From the NCBI RefSeq assembly GCF_042677865.1, contig NZ_JBHUDD010000157.1, positions 1 to 64,000 of the forward strand: a stretch of DNA of 64,000 nt. Reading direction: 5' to 3'. The position numbers and the translations under genes were made by a program. This DNA comes from Lutimaribacter salitolerans (GTDB taxonomy: Bacteria; Pseudomonadota; Alphaproteobacteria; Rhodobacterales; Rhodobacteraceae). Position 1 is the stretch's first letter, and the number at the start of each line of letters is the position of its first letter. Shown one piece after another: positions 16,215 to 24,558 of this stretch. The notes beneath the pieces were generated by a model that worked only from the letters and a program-made list of their open reading frames with translations, was not told the origin of the DNA and made no database searches.

Positions 16215-16955
16215 CTACCCGTCACCTTTCACTGCCCGCCGCGCCAGCGCGTCGACAAAGCGCTGCCGCGCCTCGGGCAGGGGCCTGCCGCCCATTTCAT
16301 GCGCCAGATGGTCGGTCAGGAAATGCCCGGTGACGCGCAGCGCCTGCACGATCTCGGCATCCCCGGCGTCGCCTGTGCCCAGAAGGGCCTTGGGCAGGGG
16401 CAGCAGCCGGTCTGCCCAGTCCCCGGCCCCGGCCGCCGTCACCGCCCGCCCGGTGCGGGGCGAGACATAGATCAGCCCCTCGGTCGCGCCGGTCACGGCG
16501 CAGCACGACAGGTCCAGCCCATAGCCCAGATCGTCCAGTAACCACTGCTCCCACCGCAGATAGGCCAGCGGCCACAGCGCGGCATTGCACAGCAGGTCCA
16601 GCAGGTTTTCGCTGCGTTGATACAGGGTTTCGTGCACCTCGCGCTCGGGCAGGGCGAAGTGCAGCAGCGACACGACCGCGCTGAGACCCGCCAGCGCCAG
16701 CCGGTCCCCCATGACCACGGCGGCACGGCTGCGCACGGGCTCGACCACGAAGGCACCGATATGATCCTCCAGCCGCGCCCGCCAAGCCACATCCAGTTGT
16801 GCACCGGGTTGCAGGATGGGGGCCATCCGCCGCCCCGCGCCACCGCGCACAACGCCCGCGTGGCGGCCATGGGCGGGGGTGAACACCTCGATGATCGCGG
16901 CGCTTTCACCGTGTCGCCGCGTGTGCAGCAATATGCCCTGATCGCGCCATTCCAT
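16215..16955 (-). CDS. recO: DNA repair protein RecO
   Basis: RecO acts in the RecFOR pathway, helping load RecA onto SSB-coated single-stranded DNA. The 246-residue protein has the N-terminal OB fold (MEWRDQGILLHTRRHGESAAIIEVFT, then GRHAGVVRGG), the helical middle (YQRSENLLDLL) and the C-terminal segment LSCCAVTGATEGLIYVSPRTGRAV typical of alphaproteobacterial RecO. It ends the minus-strand housekeeping run, 37 bases after the DUF1491 gene, and converges with the tetR gene. Confidence 0.93.
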   Translation of the reverse strand: MEWRDQGILLHTRRHGESAAIIEVFTPAHGRHAGVVRGGAGRRMAPILQPGAQLDVAWRARLEDHIGAFVVEPVRSRAAVVMGDRLALAGLSAVVSLLHFALPEREVHETLYQRSENLLDLLCNAALWPLAYLRWEQWLLDDLGYGLDLSCCAVTGATEGLIYVSPRTGRAVTAAGAGDWADRLLPLPKALLGTGDAGDAEIVQALRVTGHFLTDHLAHEMGGRPLPEARQRFVDALARRAVKGDG

Positions 16956-16992
16956 GCCGGATCATCCCCTGCCACAGCAGGGGAAACAAGGG

Positions 16993-17325
16993 CTATCCCA
17001 GACCGGGCTGATCCAGCAGATGCCGACCGGCGCGATCCTCGACCTCGATCACCCACAGGTCGGGATCGGTGCGGCGCTGCCGGGCCAGCGTGTCGTCCAC
17101 CGCGCGCTCTGCGCCTTCGGCCAGCACGTCCCAGACCCGGTCGCCGCTGGCCAGATCGAAGGTGCGGAAAAAAAGCCGCGCCTGACCGTCCAGCGTGTTC
17201 AGCTTGACCAGAACCGCGCCGCCGGTGTCATCGCCATGCGCCACGACAAAGGCCGGGATATCCAGCATCCGCAGCCGCGCCAGGTAGGCATCGACCCAGA
17301 AACGCGCAGTCAGTCGCGGTGCCAT
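16993..17325 (-). CDS. DUF1491 family protein
   Basis: Small 110-residue protein of DUF1491, found next to era and recO in alphaproteobacteria; its role is unknown. Family landmarks are LTARFWVDAYLARL at the N-terminus, a GGAVLVKLN strand, and DPDLWVIEVEDRAGRHLL near the C-terminus. There is no signal peptide or membrane segment, so it is predicted cytoplasmic. It lies 9 bases after era and is very likely co-transcribed with it and recO. Confidence 0.85.
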   Translation of the reverse strand: MAPRLTARFWVDAYLARLRMLDIPAFVVAHGDDTGGAVLVKLNTLDGQARLFFRTFDLASGDRVWDVLAEGAERAVDDTLARQRRTDPDLWVIEVEDRAGRHLLDQPGLG

Positions 17326-17334
17326 GCCCGCCCC

Positions 17335-18246
17335 TCACGCATTCCCGTCGCGGAAATCCAGACCCATTTCCGAGTATCGCTCGGCCTCGTCCAGCCAGTT
17401 TTCGCGCACTTTTACCTGAAGGAACAGATGCACGCGCCGGCCCAGGAACTCTTCCAGTTCCTCGCGCGCGGCCTTGCCCACGGCCTTGATCGTCTCGCCC
17501 TTGTAGCCCAGCAGGATGCCCTTGTGCCCGTCCCGCGCCACATAGACCACCTGATCGATCCGGGCCGAGCCATCCTTGCGCTCTTCCCAGGCCTCGGTTT
17601 CCACGGTCAGTTGATAGGGCAGTTCCTGATGCAGGCGCAGGGTCAGCTTTTCGCGGGTCATCTCGGCGGCGATCATGCGCAGCGGCAGATCGGCGATCTG
17701 ATCCTCTGGATACAGCCACGGCCCTTCGGGCACCTGCCCGGCCAGCCAGCGTTTCAGGTCATCCACGCCATAGCCCTTTTCCGCCGAGATCAGAAAGGTC
17801 TCGGCAAAGGCAAAGCGGTCGTTCATGTCCTTGGTCAGCGCCAGCAGCACAGGCGCCTCGACCCGGTCGATCTTGTTGATGGCCAGCACCACCTTGCGGC
17901 CCTTGCCGATACCGGCCAGCCCCTCGATGATCGCCTCGACCCCTTCGGTGACGCCGCGATGCGCCTCGATCAGCAGCACGGTGATATCGGCATCCGCCGC
18001 CCCGCCCCAGGCCGCCGCGACCATCGCGCGATCCAGCCGGCGGCGCGGTTTGAACAGGCCCGGCGTGTCCACGAACACGATCTGCGCATCGCCTTCGATC
18101 GCCACGCCCCGGATGCGCGCGCGGGTGGTCTGCACCTTGTGGGTCACGATGCTGACCTTGGCCCCGACCATGCGGTTGGTCAGGGTGGATTTCCCGGCAT
18201 TGGGTTCGCCGATCAGGGCGACAAATCCGGCGCGCGTGGTGGTCAT
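17335..18246 (-). CDS. era: GTPase Era
   Basis: Ribosome-assembly GTPase that binds the 3' end of 16S rRNA. The 303-residue protein has G1 GEPNAGKS (14-21), the switch I region with TTRARIRG, G3 DTPGLF, G4 NKID and G5 SAEKG. A C-terminal KH domain follows (EEFLGRRVHLFLQVKVRENW). Length and layout are standard. It lies downstream of an EamA-type transporter gene that separates it from rnc, whereas rnc and era are usually adjacent. Confidence 0.96.
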   Translation of the reverse strand: MTTTRAGFVALIGEPNAGKSTLTNRMVGAKVSIVTHKVQTTRARIRGVAIEGDAQIVFVDTPGLFKPRRRLDRAMVAAAWGGAADADITVLLIEAHRGVTEGVEAIIEGLAGIGKGRKVVLAINKIDRVEAPVLLALTKDMNDRFAFAETFLISAEKGYGVDDLKRWLAGQVPEGPWLYPEDQIADLPLRMIAAEMTREKLTLRLHQELPYQLTVETEAWEERKDGSARIDQVVYVARDGHKGILLGYKGETIKAVGKAAREELEEFLGRRVHLFLQVKVRENWLDEAERYSEMGLDFRDGNA

Positions 18247-18315
18247 ATTGGGTCAATCCTGCAAGTGAAGGGCCCGCGATACGGCATTTTCCGCCAAAGG
18301 GCCAGCCCCGGAAAC

Positions 18316-19194
18316 CTAGGACGAAACCCGCGCCCCGCGCAACAGGGTGAACACCCCGCTGCCCACGATCAGAACGGCCCCCGCAAGCGTAGGCCAATCC
18401 GGCTGCTCGCCGAACACGACCAGAGCCAGGATCAGCGCGAACACCAGCCGGGTATAGCGGAACGGCGCCACGACCGAGACCTCGCCGGTGCGCATGGCGA
18501 CCGTGATCGCGTTATAGGCCAGCACGCCCACCAGCGCGGCGGCACCCAGCTTGGCCAGGCCCGGCGCGGTGGGCATCACGGCGGTTTCACCAAAGGCCAG
18601 CATGATGACGCCGCCCGCCACGGTCAGCACCGTAAAGCCCAGCACACCCAGTTGCAGGTTGCTGACCGCCATCGGTGTCGCCCGCGTGGCCAGATCGCGC
18701 CCGGCAAAGCCCAGCATGCCCAGCACGGCAAAGACCGACCCGGCAGAAAACGCATCCGTCCCCGGGCGCAGCACGATCAGGACGCCGGCAAAACCCACCG
18801 CCATCGCCAGCCACCGCCGCCAGCCGACCTGTTCTCCAAAGAACACCACCGCGCCCAGCGCGACGACCAGCGGCGTCGCCTGCAGGATGGCGGATGTGCT
18901 GGACAGATCGGAATAGGCCAGTGCCAGCGCAAAGAACACCCGCCCGAAAAGTTCGATGGCCGAGCGCAGCAGCAATCCACGTCCCAGCATCGCGGCGGTG
19001 ACAGGGGGCTGTCCGCGCAGCAGCGCCAGCGCGACAAAGATCGCCAGACCAAGCCCGCCGAAGATCACCAGCGCCTGCCCCGCCGGCATGTCCCCGGTCG
19101 CGGATTTGTAGAACATGTCTTCCAGAGAAAAGGCCGCCATGGCCAGAACCATGAACAGGCTGCCGCGAAGGTTCGCCGGGCTGGCCGCGCTCAT
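18316..19194 (-). CDS. EamA/DMT-family membrane transporter
   Basis: Drug/metabolite-transporter superfamily protein of 292 residues with about ten predicted membrane helices and the two EamA repeats (early AMAAFSLEDMFYKSA, second half AVSNLQLGVLGFTVLTVAGG). Late landmarks are PFRYTRLVFALILALVVFGEQPDW and VLIVGSGVFTLLR. Its ATG overlaps the rnc stop (ATGA), so it is translationally coupled to rnc even though it is unrelated in function, and it splits the usual rnc-era pair. The substrate is unknown. Confidence 0.85.
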   Translation of the reverse strand: MSAASPANLRGSLFMVLAMAAFSLEDMFYKSATGDMPAGQALVIFGGLGLAIFVALALLRGQPPVTAAMLGRGLLLRSAIELFGRVFFALALAYSDLSSTSAILQATPLVVALGAVVFFGEQVGWRRWLAMAVGFAGVLIVLRPGTDAFSAGSVFAVLGMLGFAGRDLATRATPMAVSNLQLGVLGFTVLTVAGGVIMLAFGETAVMPTAPGLAKLGAAALVGVLAYNAITVAMRTGEVSVVAPFRYTRLVFALILALVVFGEQPDWPTLAGAVLIVGSGVFTLLRGARVSS

Positions 19195-19877
19195 TTCCCG
19201 GCGTCCAGCCCCGCCAGCAACTCTTGCGCGGCGGCCTGTTCGGCCTGCCGTTTGCTGCCCGCCACCGCCTGCACCTGCTGACCGTTGGCCAGCGCCACGC
19301 AGATCGTGAATTCGGGCGCATGATCGGGCCCCGAGCGTTTCACCTCGGTATAGACGGGGGGTGGCATGCCGCGGGCCTGCGCCCATTCCTGCAGCGCGGT
19401 CTTGGGGTCGCGGGCATCCGCCTCGACCCGGCCGACGCGATCGCCCCACAGCCGCAGCACCATGTCGCGGGCGGCATCGAAACCGGCATCCAGATAGACG
19501 GCGGCGATCACCGCCTCCATCGCGTCGCCCAGCAGGGCCTGCTTGCGCCGCCCGCCCGACATCATCTCGGAGCGGCCCAGCTTCAGCGCCTCGCCCAGCC
19601 CGATGTCGCGGGCCACGTCGGCGCAGGCCTCTTTGCGAACGAGCGCGTTGAACCGGGGGGCAAGCTGCCCCTCGCTGGCGGCCTTGTCCTTGGCCAGCAG
19701 CGCCTCGGCCATCACCAGCCCCAGCACCCGGTCCCCCAGAAACTCCAGCCGCTGGTTGTCGGACCGCGTGGGTGATGACATCGACGAATGGGTGACAGCG
19801 CGCGCCAGCAGCTCGGGCCGGGCAAAGCTGTGCCCGATCCGCGCCTCAAGCGCCTTGACCTCGGCTGCCAGTTTCAC
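19191..19877 (-). CDS. rnc: Ribonuclease III
   Basis: Double-strand-specific endoribonuclease for rRNA and mRNA processing. It has 228 residues. The nuclease domain carries the signature RLEFLGDRVLGLVMAEALL (about 43-61) with its acidic catalytic residues and GDAMEAVIAAVYLDAGF. The dsRNA-binding domain follows from about 155 (DPKTALQEWAQARG to the end). The start is GTG, overlapping the lepB stop (GTGA), which implies coupling. Upstream is lepB, downstream an EamA gene. Confidence 0.96.
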   Translation of the reverse strand: MKLAAEVKALEARIGHSFARPELLARAVTHSSMSSPTRSDNQRLEFLGDRVLGLVMAEALLAKDKAASEGQLAPRFNALVRKEACADVARDIGLGEALKLGRSEMMSGGRRKQALLGDAMEAVIAAVYLDAGFDAARDMVLRLWGDRVGRVEADARDPKTALQEWAQARGMPPPVYTEVKRSGPDHAPEFTICVALANGQQVQAVAGSKRQAEQAAAQELLAGLDAGK

Positions 19878-20710
19878 TCGATCCCCTTGAAAAACCGATC
19901 CCCGCGCCAGGTCCAGAAGGCCAGCATCGACGACCCGGCAGACGAGAACATCACACGATCCGCGCGCCCGATCAGGTTTTCATAAGGCACGAAACCCACG
20001 CCACCCACCTGCGGCGGCACCCGGCTGTCGGTCGAGTTGTCGCGATTGTCACCCATGAAGAAGTAATGCCCCTCGGGCACCGCGTAGACCGGCGTGTCAT
20101 CCGACCCCTGACGGGTGATGTTCAGCACCGCATGCTCGGTCCCTTCGGGCAGCGTTTCGATCTGGCGCGACTTCAGGCACAGACCGCCCTGCCCCACCGG
20201 GCCGTTTTCACACCGCGGGCGCAGGCGTTGCGGGCCTTGCGGCTGCGCGATCTCTTCGAACTGGCCATCGTCGCGCAACTCGACCGGCGTGCCGTTGATG
20301 AACAAACGCCCCTCGCGCATCTGAACGGTGTCGCCGGGCAGGCCGATCAGACGCTTGATGTAATCCGTGCCGTTGACCGGGTGGCGGAACACGACCACGT
20401 CGCCGCGCTTTGGCTCACCACCCAGAATGCGGGTGTTGTCGCCATCCATAAACCCGCAAATCGTCTTGGCGTCGATGTGCAGCCCCACCACCGGCACCCG
20501 GATCGTGGGGCACGAGGCGTAGGAATAGCCATAGGTCATCTTGTTGACGAACAGGAAGTCGCCGATCAGCAGCGTATCCTTCATCGACCCTGAGGGAATC
20601 CAGAAGGGTTGAAAGAACACCGTGCGGAACACGCCGGCAATCAGCAGGGCATAAACGATCGTCTTGATGGTTTCGACGAAGGCATTGCCCTTCTTGGCCT
20701 CGGTTGCCAT
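19874..20710 (-). CDS. lepB: Signal peptidase I
   Basis: Membrane-bound type I signal peptidase that removes Sec and Tat signal peptides at the periplasmic face. The 278-residue protein has one N-terminal membrane anchor (about 15-35). The catalytic Ser is in PSGSMKDTLLIGD (S42) and the catalytic Lys in GTDYIKRLIGLPGD (K119). Box E, GDNRDNSTDSR, is also present. The ATG start MATEAKKGNAF is used. It lies 57 bases after acpS and overlaps rnc, matching the common lepB-rnc order. Confidence 0.96.
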   Translation of the reverse strand: MATEAKKGNAFVETIKTIVYALLIAGVFRTVFFQPFWIPSGSMKDTLLIGDFLFVNKMTYGYSYASCPTIRVPVVGLHIDAKTICGFMDGDNTRILGGEPKRGDVVVFRHPVNGTDYIKRLIGLPGDTVQMREGRLFINGTPVELRDDGQFEEIAQPQGPQRLRPRCENGPVGQGGLCLKSRQIETLPEGTEHAVLNITRQGSDDTPVYAVPEGHYFFMGDNRDNSTDSRVPPQVGGVGFVPYENLIGRADRVMFSSAGSSMLAFWTWRGDRFFKGIE

Positions 20711-20767
20711 GCGCACGCTCCTTGCGGGACTGGGTTTGGGGCTACATGCGGGGCGCGCGGGGCGGTG

Positions 20768-21169
20768 TCAAGGCAAGCGCCGCGCCTCGATCACCACAAA
20801 GGCCTGCGCCCATGGGTGATCGTCGGTCAACGTGACGTGAATGATGGCCTCGTGGCCCGGTGGGGTAATCGCCTCCAGCCGCTCGCGCGCCCAGCCTGTC
20901 ACCTCCATCACCGGCTGGCCGGTGTGCAGATTGCTGACGGCCATGTCCTTCCACGCAATGCCCATGCGCAACCCGGTTCCCAGCGCCTTCGAGCACGCCT
21001 CCTTGGCGGCCCAGCGTTTGGCATAGGTGCCGGGCGTGTCGGCGCGGCGTTCGGCCTTGGCCTGCTCCACGTCGGTAAAGACGCGGTTGCGGAACCGGTC
21101 GCCGAACCGGTCCAGCGTGCCGGCGATCCGGTCGATGTTCGCAAGGTCGGTGCCAATGCCCAGGATCAT
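20768..21169 (-). CDS. acpS: Holo-[acyl-carrier-protein] synthase
   Basis: Transfers 4'-phosphopantetheine from CoA to apo-ACP. The 133-residue protein starts with the family motif MILGIGTDLANIDRI (metal-binding D8). It has the second motif YAKRWAAKEACSKALGTG with catalytic-site Glu, followed by GIAWKDMAV and the C-terminal HVTLTDDHPWAQAFVVIEA. Size is normal. It starts 3 bases after the stop of the membrane hydrolase and precedes lepB, consistent with the pdxJ-acpS-lepB order of this group. Confidence 0.95.
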   Translation of the reverse strand: MILGIGTDLANIDRIAGTLDRFGDRFRNRVFTDVEQAKAERRADTPGTYAKRWAAKEACSKALGTGLRMGIAWKDMAVSNLHTGQPVMEVTGWARERLEAITPPGHEAIIHVTLTDDHPWAQAFVVIEARRLP

Positions 21170-21172
21170 CGC

Positions 21173-22630
21173 CTAACCCGCCGTGAACAAGGGAAAGCTG
21201 ACCGCCAGCGCCCAGCCCAGGATCACCCCCAGCGCCAGACCCGGCGCCGTGGCACCGGCCCGAGTGGCCACGAAACGCCCCATCGTGCCGAAGACCAGAA
21301 AGAACAGCAAGATCACCGGCACGATCATCAGCACAAAGAACAACCCCTGAAAATCCAGAACGACCGCCAGCCCGAGCGAGGCGAAAAAGCCGATGCGCGC
21401 CACGATCTTTTGCCAAACCGGGCTGCCGTGGGCAAGTGTGGCGTCGCCCAGACCAAAGGGGATCGCGCCCAGGACCAGCACGGCGATGATCCAGCCCCGC
21501 CCTGCGCCCGGCCAGAAATTCGCGCCATACCGATCCAGCGCAAAGCCGAACACGCCAAGCCCCCAGATCAGCAGGCCAAGGGCGGCCAGCGGCATCAACG
21601 CCCCGGGACGGCGACCCAGCCGCCACAGGATCGCCAGTTGCACCAGACCGTACAGGCACAGGTGCAGCGCCAGGTAATCCGCCACCAGCACCGGCAGCGC
21701 CTTGGGATTAAGCGGCACCGCCAGCAGCGGGGCCACCAGCGCGGGCAGGATTACGGCCAGCGCGAAAGGCCCCGTGCGCAGCGGTGATGGCGGAATGGCG
21801 CGGTCGGGCAGCTGGCGGGCCAGCGGCAGCGACAGCGCCACCAACGCCGCCAACAGGGCCAGCAACGCCCAGCCGGTGCGCGGGATGCTGACATCACTGG
21901 TGCGGCCATAGGCGCGATCCAGCCAAGCAACCGTCTCGGCCAGCGCCACGCGACTGTGCAGGATCGCCACGTGATCGGCGGCAGGGGCCGTCACCATGCG
22001 GCGGGTGATGCCATTGCCACTGACCGTCTCGTCCCCTGCCGTTTCGGCATCGACCTGCCGCGCCATGCGCAGGGCGAACTCGCGCAGGCCCGGCTCCCAC
22101 TGACCGGCGACCAGCAGCGTCTGATCGGGGGCGTCGGGGGAGATCGCCTGCGAAAAGGCCGAGATCAGGACCAGCGGTTCGGCCCCTTCGGTGCTTTCGG
22201 CCACGCGCACCAGAATGTCGGTGGCCATGGAATGGCCGACCAGCGCAACAGGGCTGTCGGCACCGATGGCGGCCAGAACCGCGCGGGTCTGATCCACCAG
22301 CAGCTGCGTCGTGCCGCTGACATCGGACACATCGCCCGACATCGGCACCGGGTTGCGCCCGTGGCCCAGGAAATCGAAGGCGTATGCCTCGTATCCCGCA
22401 CGCGCCAAGGCCAGCGAATAGGCCTGCATGATCTGCCGCGATCCAGCAAACCCATGCGCCACCACAACGGGCGGCCCGTCGGCATCGGCGCGGGCATAGC
22501 GTGTCACCGGGGTCTGGCCCACATCGACCCGCGTGACCTGCACGCCCGTTCGCGCGGTTTCCAGCACCCACAGCGCCCATGCGCCCAGAGCCAAGGCCAG
22601 CACCGTTACGATCCAGCCCGCGCGCGTCAT
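21173..22630 (-). CDS. Alpha/beta hydrolase with polytopic membrane C-terminus
   Basis: Two-part membrane protein of 485 residues. After an N-terminal membrane helix (about 6-24) comes an alpha/beta-hydrolase domain. It has an oxyanion-type HGFAGS (59-64), DFLGHGRNP, and the nucleophile elbow GHSMA (S134). A possible late Asp/His pair is suggested by the TAPAADHVAILHS segment. From about residue 285 the protein turns hydrophobic, with roughly seven helices to the end. No known specific activity is recognisable. It sits between the deaminase gene (1 base apart) and acpS (3 bases apart), so it is co-transcribed with them. Esterase or lipase activity at the membrane is plausible but unproven. 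Confidence 0.75.
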   Translation of the reverse strand: MTRAGWIVTVLALALGAWALWVLETARTGVQVTRVDVGQTPVTRYARADADGPPVVVAHGFAGSRQIMQAYSLALARAGYEAYAFDFLGHGRNPVPMSGDVSDVSGTTQLLVDQTRAVLAAIGADSPVALVGHSMATDILVRVAESTEGAEPLVLISAFSQAISPDAPDQTLLVAGQWEPGLREFALRMARQVDAETAGDETVSGNGITRRMVTAPAADHVAILHSRVALAETVAWLDRAYGRTSDVSIPRTGWALLALLAALVALSLPLARQLPDRAIPPSPLRTGPFALAVILPALVAPLLAVPLNPKALPVLVADYLALHLCLYGLVQLAILWRLGRRPGALMPLAALGLLIWGLGVFGFALDRYGANFWPGAGRGWIIAVLVLGAIPFGLGDATLAHGSPVWQKIVARIGFFASLGLAVVLDFQGLFFVLMIVPVILLFFLVFGTMGRFVATRAGATAPGLALGVILGWALAVSFPLFTAG

Positions 22631-22631
22631 A

Positions 22632-23093
22632 CTAGGCCCCCTTGTACAACGGCAAGGCAAGGGCCTGCGCATGGCCACCGTGCCAGGTAAAGGCCGCGCC
22701 GCTGGCGGCGTGCAGATCGGCGATGCCCAACGCGGGAAACTGGAAAAATCCGCCTCCCACAGCCTCTTGCGTGGCGGCAAAGACCACGCGGTCAATCCGC
22801 GCCCAACGCATCGCGGCCAGACACATCTCGCACGGCTGGCACGAGGCGATCAGGGTGCAGCCCGACAGGTCGGGCGTGCCCAGCATCGCGCCGGCCTTGG
22901 CGATCGCCTCGACCTCGGCATGGCGGGTGGGGTCACATGTGGCGGCCACGCGGTTCTCCGCGCGGCACAGTTCTGCACTGTCCTTCAGGATGGCGGCGGT
23001 AAACACCGGCGTGCCCTTGGTCTGCGCGATCTCCAGCGCCCAGTCCACGATCTGCTCCAGCACGCTGGCCTCAAGATCCGATGGTGCGGTCAT
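22632..23093 (-). CDS. Nucleoside/guanine deaminase-like cytidine-deaminase-fold protein
   Basis: Zinc-dependent deaminase of the CDA fold, 153 residues. The zinc and proton-shuttle motif is H58-A-E60 (RHAEVEAI), with PCEMC supplying C88 and C91. The overall pattern resembles guanine deaminase (GuaD) and related nucleobase deaminases more than the tRNA adenosine deaminase TadA, but I cannot separate these firmly. The ATG overlaps the pdxJ stop (ATGA). It is predicted cytoplasmic and co-transcribed with pdxJ and the membrane hydrolase. Confidence 0.8.
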   Translation of the reverse strand: MTAPSDLEASVLEQIVDWALEIAQTKGTPVFTAAILKDSAELCRAENRVAATCDPTRHAEVEAIAKAGAMLGTPDLSGCTLIASCQPCEMCLAAMRWARIDRVVFAATQEAVGGGFFQFPALGIADLHAASGAAFTWHGGHAQALALPLYKGA

Positions 23094-23842
23094 GCCGCGC
23101 GCGCCGCATCCATCAGGCGGCGCATTTCGCCAATCGCCGGACCGATCCCGCGAAAGATCGCCTCGCCGATCAGGAAATGACCGATGTTCAGCTCCATCAC
23201 CTGCGGAAAGGCCGCCACCGGCTGCACCGTGTCATAGGTCAGGCCGTGGCCCGCGTGCACCTCAAGCCCCAGATCATGGGCAAAGGCCGCCATGTCGCGC
23301 ATCTTTTCCAGCTCGGTATCGCGCTCGTCAAAGCGGCCCTCGGCATGGAAATCGCAATAGGCGCCGGTGTGCAGTTCGATCACCTGCGCGCCGATGCGGT
23401 TCGCCGCCTCGATCTGGGCGCGGTCGGCGGCGATGAAGATCGACACGCGGCAGCCCGCATCGCGCAAGGGAGCAATGAAATGGGCCAGCCGGTTTTCCTC
23501 GCGCGCTACCTCAAGCCCGCCTTCGGTTGTGCGCTCCTCGCGTTTTTCAGGCACAAGGCAGACGGCGTGCGGTTTGTGGCGCAGGGCAATCGCCTGCATC
23601 TCGTCCGTCGCGGCCATTTCAAAGTTCAGCGGCACGGTCAGCGCCTGCATCAGCGCGTCGATGTCGCCATCGGTGATGTGGCGGCGATCCTCGCGCAGAT
23701 GGGCGGTGATGCCATCCGCCCCGGACTCTTCGGCCAGTTTGGCGGCGCGCACCGGATCAGGATAGGCCCCGCCGCGCGCGTTGCGCACGGTCGCCACATG
23801 GTCGATATTCACGCCCAGACGCAGTTTTCCCAGCGGCTCCAT
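23090..23842 (-). CDS. pdxJ: Pyridoxine 5'-phosphate synthase
   Basis: Condenses 3-amino-2-oxopropyl phosphate with deoxyxylulose 5-phosphate to form pyridoxine 5'-phosphate. The 250-residue TIM-barrel protein shows LRLGVNIDHVATVRNARGG, DGITAHLREDRRHI, CLVPEKREERTTEGGL, ELHTGAYCDFHAEG, EVHAGHGLTYDTV and ELNIGHFLIGEAIF, which are all family signatures. The start MEPLGKLRLGVN is chosen because upstream in-frame sequence has no family similarity. It overlaps the deaminase gene and lies 38 bases after the DUF2062 gene. Confidence 0.96.
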   Translation of the reverse strand: MEPLGKLRLGVNIDHVATVRNARGGAYPDPVRAAKLAEESGADGITAHLREDRRHITDGDIDALMQALTVPLNFEMAATDEMQAIALRHKPHAVCLVPEKREERTTEGGLEVAREENRLAHFIAPLRDAGCRVSIFIAADRAQIEAANRIGAQVIELHTGAYCDFHAEGRFDERDTELEKMRDMAAFAHDLGLEVHAGHGLTYDTVQPVAAFPQVMELNIGHFLIGEAIFRGIGPAIGEMRRLMDAARAA

Positions 23843-23880
23843 CGGATGTCCTTTCGTTTCCAACCCGTTGTATTGGCAAG

Positions 23881-24543
23881 CTAGTCGCGCCTTGCCTTCT
23901 CGTCTGTGGCCAATTGACGCTTTTTGCGCAAGGCCGCCAGCTTGGCCTTGAGCGCCCCCTTGCGACGGTTCTGATAGGCACTGATCAACGGCACGCTGAT
24001 GTAGTAACACACCAGCCCCGCCACGATGCCCGGAATGATCCCGCCGATCATGTAGGGAAAGAACACCTCGTCATAGAACAGGGTCAGCCGCGACCAATCC
24101 ACGTCACGGTCGCTGAACGCGGCGATCAGGTTGGCCTGCAGATCGGCACCGGCATCAACGAACTTCTTTCCCAGCGTCACATGCAGATCCGGTTCCGACC
24201 GGGCGTTCATGCCAAGAAGCCAGTAGCCAGTGTTCAGACTGACCACCCCGATCGGAACATAGGTCAGCGGATTACCGAAAAAGGTCGCCAGAAGCGCGGC
24301 GATGATGTTGCCACGCATGATCCACGTCAAGGTAGCGGCGAGAAGAAAGTGCAGCCCGTAAAATGGCGTGAACGAGACGAACACGCCCACGAATATGCCG
24401 CGTGCGATCCGATGTGGCGGGTCGGGCAGGCGGCTGAGCCGATGTCGCACGTAGGTGGCCGCGCGCCGCCATCCACCGCGGGGCCAGAAAAACTCCAGCA
24501 GGATCTTCCAGATCGGCCTTCTGTCCCTGCGTTTGAAAACCAC
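23881..24543 (-). CDS. DUF2062 membrane protein
   Basis: Inner-membrane protein of DUF2062, about 220 residues, role unknown. The N-terminus is basic (VFKRRDRRPIWK). The family core is RIARGIFVGVFVSFTPFYGLHFLLA and FFGNPLTYVPIGVVSLNTGYWLLG, with membrane helices. Near the C-terminus is a third hydrophobic segment followed by a Lys/Arg-rich tail. The start is non-ATG: GTG gives MVFKRRD, and a TTG one codon earlier is also possible. It lies 15 bases after rsh and 38 before pdxJ, a position typical of Rhodobacteraceae. Confidence 0.82.
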   Translation of the reverse strand: MVFKRRDRRPIWKILLEFFWPRGGWRRAATYVRHRLSRLPDPPHRIARGIFVGVFVSFTPFYGLHFLLAATLTWIMRGNIIAALLATFFGNPLTYVPIGVVSLNTGYWLLGMNARSEPDLHVTLGKKFVDAGADLQANLIAAFSDRDVDWSRLTLFYDEVFFPYMIGGIIPGIVAGLVCYYISVPLISAYQNRRKGALKAKLAALRKKRQLATDEKARRD

Positions 24544-24558
24544 CAATAGGCCCCTTTG

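Noticed and set aside
16954..19281. Long plus-strand frame opposite DUF1491, era and EamA genes
   Set aside because: Shadow of the real minus-strand genes; composition is Gln/Arg/His-rich and no motif is present.
22632..23093. tRNA adenosine deaminase tadA
   Set aside because: The HAE and PCEMC motifs are shared, but the surrounding sequence looks more like guanine/nucleobase deaminases, so no symbol was assigned.
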